Assembly: GCA_030063045.1 (NCBI GenBank)
Contig: JAQSEB010000012.1
Location: forward strand, 310,001-374,000
Direction of reading: 5' to 3'
DNA length: 64,000 nucleotides
DNA from: Pratylenchus scribneri
Taxonomy: Eukaryota; Nematoda; Chromadorea; Rhabditida; Pratylenchidae
The position numbers were made by a program, and so were the translations under genes. Below the pieces are notes generated by a model, which saw only the letters and a program-made list of their open reading frames with translations, was not told the origin of the DNA and did not search any database. Below, one piece after another: positions 62,419 through 64,000 of this stretch (within the stretch, counting starts at the first letter, position 1; each line of letters opens with the position of its first letter).

Positions 62419-64000
62419 GGTAATAATGGATTTTGAACTTTTATAATTTCATGTTATTTTGAGAACATTTGATGGTTGCTAAAATTTGATAATTTTCATA
62501 TAGAAATATAAAGCTAAAATTATATATTTTTTGCTATTTAATAAAAAAAATTGAGAAAGTAAAAATTCAATGTTTTATTTAGAAAAATTTAAAATTGTAT
62601 AAGAAAGATTTTTGCTTTAATTTTAAAATATTAATTATAAAATCGAAAAATTTACACCTAGTAATTTTTTATTTTAAATTTTATCTCAAATAAATAAAAG
62701 GGTTAAAACAATTGTGAATCTTCAAAAGACAATTATGCATTTTTCTTACATGGAATTTCCTGCCCTGGTTCAGTATGGAAACGATGATTTGGATAAACAA
62801 AAATATATAATCGAAAATTTTTTTTATTTTTAAATTTAAGTCTTGTAAAATTATTAATCATTTTTTATAATTTGCTCTATCAATAATATAAAAACAAAAA
62901 TTATGATTATACATTTCTTTCATGCGCTGTTAGTCCGCTAGATTGACAAATAATTTTAAAATTTTAAATTACTAATAATTATTAGGACAGAGAAATTAAA
63001 AAATTGGGAATAGAAAAAATTATATGTAAATAAATAAAAAATAAATTCCCGAAATAAAAATTTAAATTTAAAATAATACAAAATTTAATATTTTTGTATA
63101 AAATTTTATTAATCATTTAAATTAAAAATATTCTCAATATTATTTTTAAAATTATCATATTTTTATATAATAAAATCATATATTTATTAAAATTTTCTTT
63201 CATTTTTAAATAAATTATAAAAACTTTTAAGCAAAATATATTTAAAATAAATTTGATTTATCCAATTAAAAAAATTATATAAATTTTTAATATTGACCAT
63301 GTCTCACAGCTGAAGATGGAAATAAACAAGCCGGAAAAGTCGCAAAAATAAAAATTAATAATTTTCAAAAGAAATTATATAATTTTTATTAAAAAATAAA
63401 TTTAAAGATTTAAAAATAAAAATGCTGCAAAAAAATAAATATTTATAGGACTATTATTGTAATAATTATTATAATTTAATTAAATTAATTAAAATATATG
63501 AAAAATAATACTAAAATTAATCTTCGAATAAAATTTCAAATATTTTATAAATTTATTTCAATTAGTAAAAAAATAATTGTTGATTTTCAAATGCTATTAA
63601 AAGGTAAAATATACTTAAAGAAATTTAGAAAAAAATATATTTAAAAAAATAAAAGAAAAAATTGTTTACAAATTCTATAAAAATATTGCTATAATTTATA
63701 AAATTCAAAAAAAAACAAAATAAATATTGCTTAATTTGTTTTAAAAATCCTAAAATGAGGCATTTTGTCTACTTTCAACAACAAAAACAATGAACCCACT
63801 GATGTTGTTTTCCAAAATGAAACTGTCGATTTCAACAGAATAAATTCTAAAATTTATAAAAATATTATTGTAAAAATGTTGGGTCCTTATTTGTTTAATT
63901 CAAATAGACTCAATCGTTTATTAATTATTTATTTATTTCCAAAGTCCGAAATAAAGAGTGAAAACAATTATGGGAAATTGTATGAATGAATAAGGGAAAT
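62419..64000 (-). repeat. Second copy of the flanking repeat (putative 5' LTR, partial)
   Basis: Matches 58366-59947 almost base for base and is cut by the window end. If it is an LTR, its TG-side end is at 62428, and the full repeat would end about 122 bp beyond the window. The minus sequence directly inside it (TTATTACCTACC) does not look like a primer-binding site, which agrees with a deletion that removed everything from there to mid-RT. Confidence 0.75.

Larger units (their letters stand above)
58372..64000 (-). mobile_element. Ty3/gypsy retrotransposon remnant (K02A2.6-like)
   Basis: Two near-identical flanking repeats enclose 2.3 kb of pol. In element order (minus strand): repeat copy 2 (running off the window), pol from mid-RT to its stop, polypurine tract, repeat copy 1. 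Gag, protease, the N-terminal half of RT and any primer-binding site are absent; the right-hand repeat joins pol directly at about 62420. The element is therefore non-autonomous, and by the near-identity of the repeats the structure is young. Confidence 0.8.

Noticed and set aside
1..64000. tRNA or rRNA genes, CRISPR array, bacterial operons
   Set aside because: No A/B-box pairs with cloverleaf potential, no rRNA landmarks, no regularly spaced direct repeats with spacers, and no clustered bacterial-style genes were seen.

Overview
The window looks like nuclear DNA from a very AT-rich invertebrate. A nematode fits best: the one multi-exon gene I can splice has introns of 46, 95, 50 and 49 nt with GT..AG ends, and the retrotransposon pol is of the K02A2.6-like Ty3/gypsy type common in nematodes. 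The species cannot be named. By eye about four fifths of the bases are A or T. I see no rRNA, tRNA, CRISPR array or intact host gene of normal size.

Layout. (1) 121-1661 is a GC-rich block holding two tandem arrays: a ~135 bp unit arranged as a 270 bp dimer (about 460-890) and a 144 bp unit rich in GGATTAAG (about 929-1550). Both are studded with small perfect hairpins whose 3-nt loop is nearly always GNA. (2) About 1700-43150 is an AT desert with islets of 60-250 bp of higher GC. Some islets carry short readable frames with family-like motifs (zinc knuckle, helix-turn-helix, Ulp1-like, P-loop, kinase loops); I treat these as decayed gene fragments or stray exons, all at low confidence. One ~0.5 kb segment is duplicated at about 7.9 and 26.4 kb. 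(3) 43153-46660 is an unclassified element with near-identical ~604 bp inverted arms around 2.3 kb. (4) 47794-49950 is a PIF/Harbinger DNA transposon with a five-exon, apparently intact transposase and subterminal ACTTTCATGAAAGT palindromes. (5) 53119-53294 is a foldback hairpin with 68 bp arms. (6) 55.5-56.8 kb holds a small ORF with a 23-residue repeat and degenerate related DNA. (7) 58372 to the window end is a Ty3/gypsy remnant on the minus strand: RT C-terminus, RNase H and integrase are intact, but gag, protease and the RT N-terminus are missing. It lies between two nearly identical repeats of at least 1.57 kb, which are either LTRs or a tandem duplication.

The confident coding content is therefore all transposon-derived. 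The DNA between is best read as gene-poor, repeat-rich chromosome. Most short ORFs in it are no longer than chance allows at this base composition, so only motif content was used to pick out islets.
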